The notes under the pieces were generated by a model, which made no database searches, was not told the DNA's origin, and was given only the letters and a program-made list of their open reading frames with translations. 64,000 nucleotides of DNA, taken from NCBI GenBank assembly GCA_946902985.2, contig OX336389.2, positions 173,052,704-173,116,703 of the forward strand. Reading direction: 5' to 3'. Both the position numbers and the translations under genes were made by a program. Positions 54,760 to 64,000 of the stretch are shown piece after piece (within the stretch, counting starts at the first letter, position 1; every line of letters begins with the position of its first letter). The stretch is from Meconema thalassinum. Taxonomy: Eukaryota; Arthropoda; Insecta; Orthoptera; Tettigoniidae.

Positions 54760-55565
54760 GAATACTACTACAGAACTGACACATGATACTTAAACTAACA
54801 GAAAAAAATATTTTAAAAATATAACTTTTTCTGGTGGTGGTGGTTGTAGTGGGGGTGATAAGTAGTACAGTATAATGGACGTAACATTCAGGTCATTTTC
54901 CCGTAATGATAATAATAAAAATGAATAGGGAAACGGGTATTTACTAACTACAGCACTGAAACATGTAATTTACAAATTAATTTTAAAAATGATGAGAAAG
55001 AGGAGTAAGTGAAATAAAAGACACTACCTGGGGCCTATATCTCATTGGCTGTTAGAAATGTAGAAACCAATAGTGTAGTCTTTTGTCGCATAGCGCCGTA
55101 GGAAAATAATCAGAACACTTCGGAAAACTTTGGCTGCCCCGAGCTCCTGAGGTGGCAATAGTATCATTTATCGCCACATAGCGCTCAGGGACAAGGTTCG
55201 GAATAAATGAAGGTAAATTTGAAAGCACTGACGCTTATTGCAGCTAATAACCTCAATGTACTGCACCAAAATCATTGCACTTATCCAGAGGCATAATATT
55301 TTCATGATGATAACTGCTTTAAGGGGCCTAAGAAATCTTTTTGCACTAATTACTCCCCGCGACTGCAATTTATAAGCTGCGCAAGATTTAAATATTTTCG
55401 CAATTCTTCACCAGAACACTGGTAGGGGCGACGTGATGCAGTCCGAATTGCCAGTCAACAATAGACTTATTAAAATACTCTTACAGTTACACCACTATGG
55501 AAATGAATGGTTCTAGGGCCTTAATACGTGGTTTTCAAGTTCATTTTGTCTGTTATTCTAAATGT
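54760..55565. other. No recognisable gene
   Basis: A fragment of the GGGGCCTAA repeat lies at 55315-55330. Otherwise no motifs. Confidence 0.45.
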
Positions 55566-55569
55566 AGGG

Positions 55570-57105
55570 AATGGAGAGCGTTGTCCAAAATATCAAGTGG
55601 ACAGTGTTACCAGCAGGGTTTCAAAGTGTATGTAAAATTTGGTGCAATTAGGAGAAACGGTGTAGATTTGTCATAAAGGGCCTAAATGCAGGGAAAGGAG
55701 TGGTCTCTCCAAAAATTAAAGTGGACAGTGTCAACCGCAGGGTTCCAAAGGATAAGTATACAAAATGTGGTTCTGATTGGTGAAACGGTGTAGATTTGTG
55801 CTAAAGGACCTAAATGCAGGGAATGGAGTGGTCTGTCCAAAATTTCAAGCAGACAGTGTTACTCGTCGGGTTCCAAAGGGTAAGTATGTAAAATTTGGCT
55901 CAGATCGGTGAAACGGTGTAGATTTGTGCCAAAGGGCCTATATGCAGGGAATGGAGTGGTCTGTCCGAAATTTCATGCAGAGTGTTACTCGCAGGGTTCC
56001 AAACGGTATGTATGCACATTTTGGTTTAGATCGGTGAAACAGTGTAGATTTGAGCCAAAGGGCCTAAATGTAGGGAATGGAGTGGTCTGTCCGAAATTTC
56101 ATTTAGATAGTGTTACTTGCCGGGTTCCAAAGGGTAAGTATACATATTTTGGTTCAGATCGGTGAAACGGTGTAGATTTGTGCCAAAGGGCCTAAATGCA
56201 GGGAATGGAGGTGTCTGTCCGAAATTTCATGTAAACAGTGTTACTCGCAGGGTTCCAAAGGGTAAGTAAACAAATTTTGGTTCAGATCGGTTAAAAGGTG
56301 TAGATTTGTGCCAAAGGGCCTAAATGCAGAGAATGGATTGGTCTAATAATCAAAAGATTTCCTTAGTTCTGCCTCGTCAATACAATTTATTCAAATTTTT
56401 GTGATATAATCACATGTCACTTAATTTACATCGGTACATGTTTCGATGTCTATTTGCATTGGCATCATCATCAGCCTTTCAATGTACTGGCAGCACTTAA
56501 AATTCACTTTGTACATTGGATGTGATAAAATGTTAACATAAAAACCACACTAAAATCACTTACACAATAAATCACTTTAAAAGTTTTTAAAAAGTTTTTA
56601 AAACATTATGGTAGGCACTCATTACAAAACCCTTGAGGGTTTTAATTTCTTGAGGTTTTCAAAATTCCTGATGTTATCTCCTAAATTTCTGGTCAAGGGC
56701 TTCCATTCCCAAGTAATTTGCGGCAAGAGTCAAACATAGCCGCGTTGTGCTAGATGGAGACTGCCAATACATTGAAAGGCTGATGATGATGCCAATGCAA
56801 ATAGGCATCGAAACATGTACCGATGTAAATTAAGTGACATGTGATTATATCACAAAAATTTGAATAAATTGTATTGACGAGGCGGAACTAAGGAAATCTT
56901 TTGATTATTATAGCAAGTCAATACGGAAAAATGGGTGACTCTATGAGTCAAAAAGATGGATTGGTCTGTCATAAATTTCATGTAGACAGTGGTACTCGCA
57001 GGGTTTCAAAGGGTAAGTATACAAATTTTGGTTCAGATAGGTGAAATTGTGTAGATTTGTGCCAAAGGGCCTAAATGCAGGGGAGGTGTAGCCTGATGCT
57101 ACATA
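55570..57105. repeat. 128-bp satellite, at least seven units, interrupted
   Basis: GTGTAGATTTG recurs at 55660, 55788, 55916, 56042, 56170, 56298 and 57049, giving a period of 126-128. Each unit has GGGCCTAAATGCAGG, GGAGTGGTCTGTCC, CAGGGTTCCAAAGGGTAAGT and GATCGGTGAAACGG. Removing the insertion at 56345-56955 and one TSD copy (623 bp) makes the last spacing exactly 128. The ORF across 55908-56165 is a product of the repeat. Confidence 0.92.
56345..56955. mobile_element. Foldback insertion with paired hammerhead-like cores, 12-bp TSD
   Basis: Arms 56345-56493 and 56761-56909 (149 bp each) are inverted copies, with a 267-bp spacer and a 46-bp tail after the right arm. The direct repeat ATGGATTGGTCT lies at 56333-56344 and 56956-56967. 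In the right arm: CTGATGA (56780-56786), one extra T, the 6-bp stem GATGCC/GGCATC, GAAA (56810-56813), then ACAT-GTACCG-ATGT, a possible stem III, followed by A. The left arm has the same on the minus strand with one mismatch in the stem. Stem I pairing was not found. Confidence 0.75.
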
Positions 57106-57109
57106 GTCT

Positions 57110-57390
57110 AAACTATTCCTCTTGAATCTGGCTATCATATACAAAAAGAATTTGTTGAATCTGACTGGTAGTTCCAGAGATTAGCGCATTTAAACACACA
57201 AACAAACTCTTCAGCTTTATTATATTAGTATAGATAATTTAGAATATTTCGCTATTTATGCAGTTTGAAACGTCGTACACACATAGTTCCACTGCCGAGT
57301 TCAGATTCGAGCATGTCTCAAGATGCATCGAGAGTACTGACGTCAGTCTCGAGTATCTCGTACGAGAATTATGCTGATCACTTCCGGTAG
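57110..57390. other. No recognisable gene
   Basis: Holds the candidate terminal string AGCTTTATTATATTAGTATA (57214-57233) of the element that may begin at 54126. Otherwise unrecognised. Confidence 0.4.
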
Positions 57391-57449
57391 CACTGATTGA
57401 AAGTAGAACGAGCGATAACTTTCTCTATAGTACGTGAATTAGCCAAAAT

Positions 57450-60400
57450 TCCCACAAGTCCAACCCCTCCTCCACGTGGTGGGAGACGGGCAACGGCATG
57501 AAGTAGGGGATTGCCTGTAGGGGTAAAGTACAGTGGGGACTTTGTGTGCCCCGGGACCGCTACGGTAGCTGTGAAGGCTCTATGGGAACCCTGAAAAGTG
57601 ACGGCTGACGGGGCTCTGGTGAAGCTACGATAGGCCTAGCAAGCCAGTAGTGGATATCATATTTGCTTTCAAACCAGGAACAGGCCTCGGAAAGGACGGA
57701 TGCAAACGACGACGACCCGGATATGCTAATGGACTACGAGTTGGGACATTAAACATACAGACACTGACAGGAAAAGTGGAGGAGATTGTAGATCTGATGG
57801 AGAGAAGAAAACTGGATGTACTGGGCTTGGCAGAAACAAGATGGAAAGGAGAAGGTCACAGAGAACTGAGGAAAGGGTACCGGTTGTACTGGAGTGGGAA
57901 CAGTGAAGGAAGGAGCAGCGGAGTAGGAGTAGTTGTGAGAGATGGAATGAAGGAAGAGGTAAAGGGAATAAGTGACAAGATCATGAAGATCAGAGTAACT
58001 GTAAAGGGAAGAAGCCTGGAGATAGCCCAGGTATATGCCCCTCAAGTTGGATGTACAGCTCAAGAGAAGGAAGACTTTGAGGAGGAGCTACAATAGCAGT
58101 TGAATGGGCAGAGCATCATTGTCATGGGAGATTTGAATGCACATGTAGGAAGTGAAAGGCAAGGATATGAAAATGTATTGGGAGCAGAAGGATGGGGTAG
58201 CAGGAATGAAGAAGGGAGAAAGTTGCTGGATTTTTTCAAGAGAAACGGTCTAGTGGTAGGCAACTCCTGGTTCCGGAAGAAAGAAAGCCACAAGTTAACG
58301 TGGTACAGCAGTGATTTAACAAAGAAATCTTTAGTAGATTACATGCTGTACGACTGGGAAATGAAGAGAAGTGTCAGAGATATAAAGGTAATACCATCAG
58401 AGGCCTTAGATAGTGACCACAGAATACTTGTAATGAACCTGGGAGTTGTTAAGGATAGCAAGAGGACAGAGCACCAGGAAAGGGGAATCAAAGTATGGAA
58501 ACTCAAGGAAAAGGAAGTCAAGGAAGAATTCCAGAAGATAATAAGGGAAAGGATGCCAACAGACAATCCTAAAACAGGGGAAGAGGAATGGAAGCAATTC
58601 AAAAACACAATGGTGGAAGCTGCAGTGGCAGTATGTGGAAGAACAAGCAAAAGAAAGAGGTGTAAAGAGACACCATGGTGGAATGAAAGAGTAAAAGAAG
58701 CTGTGGGAAGGAAGAACAAGGCTTTCAGAGTGTGGTTCCAGGAAAGAACTGATCTGACAAGGGAAGATTATAAGATAAAGAAGAAAGAAGCAAACAAGAT
58801 TGTCGCAGAGGAGAGGAAGAAGTGGATGGTAAAGTGGACAGAGATGATGGAAGAAGACAGGAGAGGAAATAAGAAAGTACTTTATGGGATGGTCAGAAGT
58901 AAGAGAAGAGGTCTGCGAGAGGATGTGGTAATGATGGACAGAAACGGAAATGAGGTACACAACAAAGAGGCACTCAAGACAGTGTGGAAAGAGTACTTTG
59001 AGGATTTGCTGAATCCAAATGGTCATAGGGAGGAAGACAATGTATTGGAAGATGGAGAAGACAACACAGGAATGGAAAAGGACCTGACTTGGAGAGAACT
59101 GGAAATGGCTATAGACAAGATGAAAGGAGGAATGGCACCAGGTGTGGATGAAGTGAGTGTTGAAATGGTGAAGGCAGCAGGGGAGGTTGGGAAACAGTGG
59201 CTGTACCGTGTGATGAGGGTGATATGGAAGGAGAAAAAGACCCCAGAAGATTGGAAGAAAGGATTAATTGTCCCAATATTTAAGAAAGGAAGCAGAAAGG
59301 AGTGCAGAAATTACAGGGGAGTCACACTCATACCTCACTGTGCCAAGATATATGAAAAGATATTAGAAAGTAGAATACGAGCCAAAGTGGAGAGAAAATT
59401 GAGAGAGGAGCAGTATGGATTCAGACCTGGGAGATCAACAGTGGATCTCATATTTTCAGTGAGACAGCTCCAGGAACACCACTACGAATTTGGAGAGGAT
59501 CTGTTGATGGCCTTCCTGGACATCGAAAAGGCCTATGATAGTGTGTGTAGGGAGAAGGTTTGGAAAGCAATGGAACACATGGGAGTGGAAAAAGGGACTG
59601 TAAGCAGGGTGAAGGAGATGTATTGTGGAAGTGTGAGTTGTGTGAAAGTTGGAGGGGAAACAACAGACTGGTTCAGACAAATGAGTGGCCTGAAACAGGG
59701 TAGTGCGCTGTCACCCCTTCTCTTTATTGTGGTTATGGACGAGGTAATGACACGGATAGCAGGAAAGATAGGAGAAGATAAGATGAAAGCAATGGTGTTT
59801 GCAGATGATCTCATGGTCTGGGGAAACAAGGAGGAGGAAATTCAGGAGCAACTGAAGGCTTGGGAAGAAACAGTGGGAGAGTACGGATGGAAGTTCAACA
59901 TCAGTAAATGTGAGATCCTGTTAACGACCAGGAAAAAGGACAGACCAATGAGTGGGATAACACTTGGAGGTGGACAGCTGAAGAAGGTGGAAAGTCTCAA
60001 GTACTTGGGAAGTATAGTGGAGGAAAATGGGAGAAATGACAAAGAGATTACGGAATGTGGCAGACAGGCAGAAGCATTTCTGAGAAGCATTAGGAGCTTA
60101 GTGTGGAATAAAGATGTCCCACAAAAAAGCAAGGAAGTGTTATACAGAAGCTACTATATCCCGATACTGACCTATGCTTCAGAAACGTGGACAATGAAGA
60201 AAAGAGACATAAGCAGAATACAGGCAGGTGAAATGAAGTTCCTGCGAAGTAGGATCGGAGTAACAAGAAGAGACAGGGTGAGGAATGAAAAGGTCAGGGA
60301 AATAGTGAAAGAGGAGCCCTTGCAAGGTAGGATTGAGACATCAAGACTGAGATGGTATGGACACTTAAAGAGAATGGATGAGAAGAAGATTCCCAAGAGG

Positions 60401-60616
60401 ATACATGAGATGCAGATGCAGAAGAAACGACCAAGGGGAAGACCAAGAGATAGATGGCTGAAAGGAGTGGAGGAATGTGTCAAGGAGAGAGGCGAGGACT
60501 GGACCAGAGTGACAGCGGAGAGGTCGTGGGAAGAAAGAACTAAGTGGCGAGGCTTATGTTCCAAACAGACCCAGCCTGGGGCTGGAAACTGTACATGATG
60601 ATGATGATGATGATGA
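57450..60616 (+). mobile_element. LINE E, near full length
   Basis: About 200 bp of 5' UTR (57450-57650, with CCTCCTCCACGTGGTGGGAG), endonuclease and RT coding, and a (GAT)n tail (60595-60616). The empty site in the 47255 M copy (AGCCAAAATACC) shows that this segment is an insertion. No clear TSD, possibly because the flanks have diverged. Confidence 0.88.
57680..60598 (+). pseudogene. APE endonuclease-reverse transcriptase, one stop codon
   Basis: Single long frame broken only by a TAG at 58094-58096. Endonuclease: LRVGTLNIQTLTGKVEEIVD, VLGLAETRWKGEG, AQVYAPQVG, [TAG], IIVMGDLNAHVGSERQGYEN, SLVDYMLYDW and ALDSDHRILV (the SDH catalytic block). RT: GVDEVSVEMVKAAG, YRGVTLIPHCAKIYEKILES, EEQYGFRPGRSTVDLIF, LMAFLDIEKAYDSV, LKQGSALSPLLFIVVMDEV and the catalytic VFADDLMVW (59795-59820). 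Then SLKYLGSIVEENG, LTYASETWTM, RLRWYGHLKRMDEKKIPK and RPRGRPRDRW. The protein nicks target DNA and primes cDNA synthesis. Start uncertain; no strong ATG upstream of the endonuclease. Confidence 0.92.
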
Positions 60617-60871
60617 CTTTACCTAACGATGAGTAATAAATCAGGGAATGTTGTTTTAATAGATGTTTCCTCCTCTGCCATCTGTGACCCACCCAGTCAT
60701 CCCAAATAGGATCACGACTTATATAGCCAAAATTACAGCTGTGGCCGCCATTAGTCCAAACGAATCTTCATCGGTTGTGGTCGTGAGTACTGTATTCGGG
60801 TCGCTTCGTTAGCCCCGCTTGTCTGTCTCTAAGTACTCAAAACAGTACTGCCAACCTCGCCCTTATGATAC

Positions 60872-60902
60872 TATATAAAACCAAGAAGCGCCCAGCTCAT
60901 TC
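60872..60902 (+). promoter_or_regulatory. TATA-Inr promoter in element M
   Basis: TATATAAAA (60872-60880) lies 27 bases upstream of an initiator-like TCATTC (A at 60899), with CAGCACTCAGTTC further down. The spacing fits an arthropod RNA polymerase II core promoter, and an ATG follows at 60974. Not tested; inference from spacing. Confidence 0.5.
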
Positions 60903-60973
60903 TCTAGTGGGCATCATTCGTGTGCAGCACTCAGTTCATTTGATAGTGCGGCGAATTGAATCATTTATTCACT

Positions 60974-61177
60974 ATGGATTGTCGAAGTTGCCTGATTACA
61001 ATCAGTAACTTCAATCGGTGGTTCTATGTACAACCTATGAAGTTATTGAAGGAATTGCAACAACACATTTTAGTTCCCAAAACACTGCCGTGCACGAAAT
61101 GCCATCGTGAAGTTGATGTTAGGTGGATAAAATATAACCTATCTGTAACCTGCAACAACAGGGTACCAAGACGTTAA
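60974..61177 (+). CDS. Short zinc-ribbon ORF of element M (Merlin/ISXO2-like N-terminus?)
   Basis: 67 codons from ATG 60974: MDCRSCLITISNFNRWFYVQ, MKLLKELQQHILVP, KTLPCTKCHREVDVRW and SVTCNNRVPRR. The LPCTKC followed about 20 residues later by Trp...C and a basic end resembles the N-terminal zinc ribbon of ISXO2-like (Merlin) transposases, in which a leader helix precedes CxxC...RWxC. No DDE domain follows, so if correct this is a truncated transposase gene. The segment is missing from the short M copy. Confidence 0.35.
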   Translation: MDCRSCLITISNFNRWFYVQPMKLLKELQQHILVPKTLPCTKCHREVDVRWIKYNLSVTCNNRVPRR

Positions 61178-61724
61178 GACCGCATCTACACCCGACCTTT
61201 CTAACCTTCGTTTCGTCCAATCCAATGTTTTTTTTACAATGGTTACAGGCTAACGCGCCCAGATCAATGGTTTTGTGTCAACCTTGCCCCGCTAGCTGCG
61301 CGCGGCCGAGGCCGCACCTACCACCAACCATTCTAACCTTCGTTTTATCCAATCCAATGGTATTTGACAAGGGTTACAGCCTATAACGCGTCTCGATGAA
61401 CATATTTTTTTTTATCAACAGTGATTTTGTATCCCACATGTTGGCAACAATGTGTGCGCCTCGGTGTGTACCGCTCGAGTGCGCCTTGTTGACAGTTGAA
61501 CAAGATGCAAGCGCTTTCGAAACATGGAAGCCGTTTTTAAAAGATCAATAAATAAAAACACATATTAACGTACTTAAGCAACATACATGAGGTGCAATAG
61601 TGACCAGGGTTCGTAATTTCAATACGTAATAACGTCCAGAAGATGAAACAAGGTCACAAGGTATGTAAAAGTCACATTCATGTCAGATGAAAGGGTATAA
61701 GCAGCGTTCTACTTTCATTCAGAA

Positions 61725-62670
61725 TTAATAGAAAACCTGCCCACTCACATGACACCTGTTAGGGGGTCAATTTTTTAAAGACCCAACTAGGCCTATCTCG
61801 GACGAACACTTTAAATACTCCTTTAAACAAACAACGCACATATGTAGGGCATACAGCCTTCCAAACTAGTACTTTTCTGCAAAATGCACTAACCTAGCGA
61901 CTTCTTTGTACCAAAGCTAACAAATTTTCATAATTTCTCATTAGATTAGAAAACTACATTCGTTGGCAGCACAGCAATTGCTAGACCTCGGGGAACTGTT
62001 TGTTCTCACGAGCTTTATGAATATTACATTCTTTTTTTTATACGGCATTCCAGGAATTATTTATATATATTTTATTTTCACAATTATCTCCAAATACAAA
62101 AATTGCAGAACGTAACATAACCCTCAATTAGGCTCGCCCACTTCTAATCACGGCGTTGTTCTCAAAAGTCAGCTATTTGATACACACACCACTCGTCCTA
62201 GAACTCTTCACAAATTGTATATACTCCTCAGCAACATAGTTGGATTCTCGTCCAGTTTTCCTTCACAGTAAATGGCATATATCCATCAGCTGTACTGTAT
62301 GTCATATTTTACAAATGACTAGTTGAACACTGATTATTAATAGTCCATGCCATTGCAAAGAATTCTTAGCTAGCAAGTGCTACAAGATAAGATCAAAGAA
62401 TACGGACAAAGATATGCTCGTTAGGATTTTCTCTGGGGCACTAGCCGATCACACGTTCTGACCAATGGGAAGAGCGTATGAAACGGCGGCATTGTGGCTT
62501 CTAGGATTTCATAATACACCCACCATCAGGATGATCCCTTGCGTTAGACTCCCCATAGTCTCACGTTATCTTCCGACAGAGAATTGAGAGTCCAAACTAA
62601 ACATGCACACGAAAACATTGACCTGTGAACTGCACACGCGAAATATTTACCGTAGCTAGTTAGTTCCGTC
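61725..62670. other. No recognisable gene
   Basis: AT-rich DNA between element M and the next LINE. No motifs, boxes or inverted repeats noticed. Confidence 0.5.
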
Positions 62671-62671
62671 A

Positions 62672-63859
62672 ACAGGTCAACAGTGGAACCCATTTTCATT
62701 CTGAGACAGAACATTGAAAAGAGTTGGGAATATGGGAAGGATATGGTAATGACTTTTATTGATCTAGAAAAGGCCTATGATAGCATCCCTATAACAAAAG
62801 TTTGGGAAAGCTTAACAAATAGGGGGATAGGCAAGGAACTGAGAGACATGATAAATGGAATGTGCATGGATTGCTACAGTGGTGTGAAGACTAGAGTCGG
62901 GACATCGGAATGGTTTAAAATTTACACTGGACTAAAGAAAGGAAGTGTGTTGTCACCCTTATTGCTCTTAATGGTGATGGATGACATCATGAAGGCAGCA
63001 ATGAAAGACTATAGTAGGGCAAAGATGAAGGTAATGTTGTTTGCAGACGATGTTGTGATCTGGAGCGAGGATGAGATGGAGGTACAAGAACAGTTAGACG
63101 TAATAAATGAAAAGATTGAGCAATGGGCATTGAAGATAAATGTGGAGAAGAGTAAAACAGTGGTGAGTAGAGGTAAGGAAGAAGGAAAAGGAGTAATCAA
63201 AGTCGGAGATAAGGAATTGGAAGTGGTGAAACACTTCAAATACTTGAGAAGTGAACTGACTGAAGATGGAAGACTAGTTTTTGAAATTAGCAGAAGAATA
63301 CAACTCGGGAGTGCTTTCTACCAACAGGTACGGGGACTAGTATGGAACAAGGATATACCAATTAAGGCTAAAGAAGTTATGTACAAAGCATATTATGTTC
63401 CTATAATGACATATGCAGCAGAAACTTGGACAATGACTAAGAGGGATGAGGGCAGAGTACAGGCAGCTGAGATGAGATTCCTGAGAAGTATGGTCCAGAA
63501 AACGAGGAGAGATAGAGTGAGAAAGGAAGATATACGGAAAGAACTGGGAGTACAGAAACTAAATGATAAACTGGAGCAAAACAGATTGAGATGGTTTGGA
63601 CATGTCAAACGGATGAATGAAGAAAGGCTACCAAGACGAGCACTGGAACGACGGATGACAGGGAAGAAAGGATGAGGAAGACCAAGAATGCGTTGGATGG
63701 ACTCTGTGACATATAGCATTAGAAAATGGAACCTGGATTGGAACACCGTGTCAGAGAGGAATGGTGGAACGACAGAACAAAGTGGAGAGAAACCATATTT
63801 GTCCCCACCCAGTGTCAGCTGGAAAAGGGGAAATTAAGATGATGATGATGATGATGATG
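62672..63859 (+). mobile_element. LINE E, second long copy, 5'-truncated
   Basis: It starts inside RT block 2 (STVEPIFILRQNIEKSWEYG) and ends with GATGATGATGATGATGATGA (63838-63859). No TSD identified. Confidence 0.85.
62677..63836 (+). pseudogene. LINE E reverse transcriptase, truncated
   Basis: From the left junction: MTFIDLEKAYDSIP, LKKGSVLSPLLLLMVMDDIM (the family LxQG reads LKKG here) and the catalytic LFADDVVIW (63035-63065). Then HFKYLRSELTEDG (R where others have G), YVPIMTYAAETWTM, LRWFGHVKRMNEERLPRR, and a TGA at 63673-63675 just before GRPRMRWMDSVTYSIRKWNL. The final stretch is also frameshifted. The frame has no ATG because the start was lost by truncation. Non-functional. Confidence 0.88.
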
Positions 63860-63894
63860 AGTTAATACCAAACTTGATGCTTCCTACTGAGAAT

Positions 63895-64000
63895 GTTGTT
63901 GTTTGAGTCTTCAGTCTTTTGACTGGTTTGATGCAGCTCTCCATGCCTCCCTGTCCTGAGCTAATCGTTTCATCTCTACATAGCTACCACACCCTACATC
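63895..64000 (-). mobile_element. LINE A 3' end, running off the window
   Basis: GTTGTTTGAGTCTTCAGTCT and CCATGCCTCCCTGTCCTGAG match the LINE A ends at 29301 and 52718 almost base for base. On the minus strand it encodes the C-terminus ending SNQSKD. The 5' part lies beyond 64000. Confidence 0.9.

Larger units (their letters stand above)
57393..61722. mobile_element. Element M, long copy, split by LINE E
   Basis: The left end CTGATTGAAAGTAGAACG and right end (complement) CTGAATGAAAGTAGAACG match the termini of the copy at 47255-47962. Without the LINE (57450-60616) it is about 1.16 kb. It contains a TATA-type promoter and a short zinc-binding ORF absent from the short copy. The right part repeats the TATCAACAGTGATTTTGTAT and CCCACATGTTGGCAACAATG blocks. 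Confidence 0.75.

Noticed and set aside
58406..59026. 206-codon minus-strand frame rich in Pro, Ser, Leu and aromatics
   Set aside because: Antisense to the LINE E RT; purine-rich coding on the plus strand produces such shadows.
61380..61722. Separate LTR
   Set aside because: The direct similarity to 46973-47213 and 47670-47962 is explained by shared right ends of element M; there is no TG...CA structure.

Overview
The window is a repeat-dominated piece of a eukaryotic, almost certainly arthropod (probably insect), nuclear genome. The basis is the element content: Tc1/mariner, hAT, Helitron, copia, Penelope-like and several APE-type LINE families, five or six tRNA-derived SINE families with target-site duplications (TSDs), AT-rich non-coding filler, microsatellites, and no operons or ribosome-binding sites. 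No complete host gene is evident. One weak candidate host exon (3065-3251, minus) and one orphan zinc-finger fragment (36779-36979, plus) are the only possible non-transposon coding pieces. Order-level placement cannot be made from the sequence alone.

Layout. 1-6 kb: degenerate short repeats, a foldback, a tRNA-SINE with 13-bp TSD (4334-4643), a tandem duplication and a second SINE (5306-5698). 6.2-8.4 kb: a complete but inactivated Tc1-like element (6191-7560) directly abutting an internally deleted mariner with 190-bp inverted repeats (7563-8394); the two share one TA dinucleotide. 8.4-14 kb: LINE scraps, one SINE and unrecognised DNA. 14.0-22.8 kb: a nested stack. A mariner-superfamily element (14013-22832) carries a 5'-half copia element (14846-18289) and a hAT element (18668-22713); the hAT itself carries a SINE (19821-20154) and a solo LTR (21244-22144). 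23-26 kb: SINEs and a deleted Helitron with a recognisable 3' terminus (24300-25229). 28-36.8 kb: SINEs, LINE A with a 640-codon open frame (29301-31261) that split a SINE, and LINE B (34588-36760). 37-40.6 kb: a non-autonomous hAT with its own SINE, then LINE C split by LINE B, itself split by a 280-bp MITE. 41-46 kb: a foldback with hammerhead-like cores, SINEs and LINE D. 47-50.5 kb: a short TIR family (called M here), a 30-bp minisatellite and a Penelope-like GIY-YIG fragment. 51-57.2 kb: recent duplications, LINE tails, and a 128-bp satellite interrupted by a second hammerhead-like foldback. 57.4-61.7 kb: a second M element interrupted by a nearly intact APE-RT LINE. 62.7-64 kb: another LINE of that family, then a LINE A tail running off the end.

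The parts relate as layers of insertion rather than as a pathway. TSDs and restored reading frames allow a relative order of insertions to be read at 14-23, 29-31, 37-40.6 and 57-61 kb. The most notable recurring signal is a CTGATGA-hairpin-GAAA (hammerhead-ribozyme-like) core at four loci, one next to a Penelope-like endonuclease and two in foldback elements.
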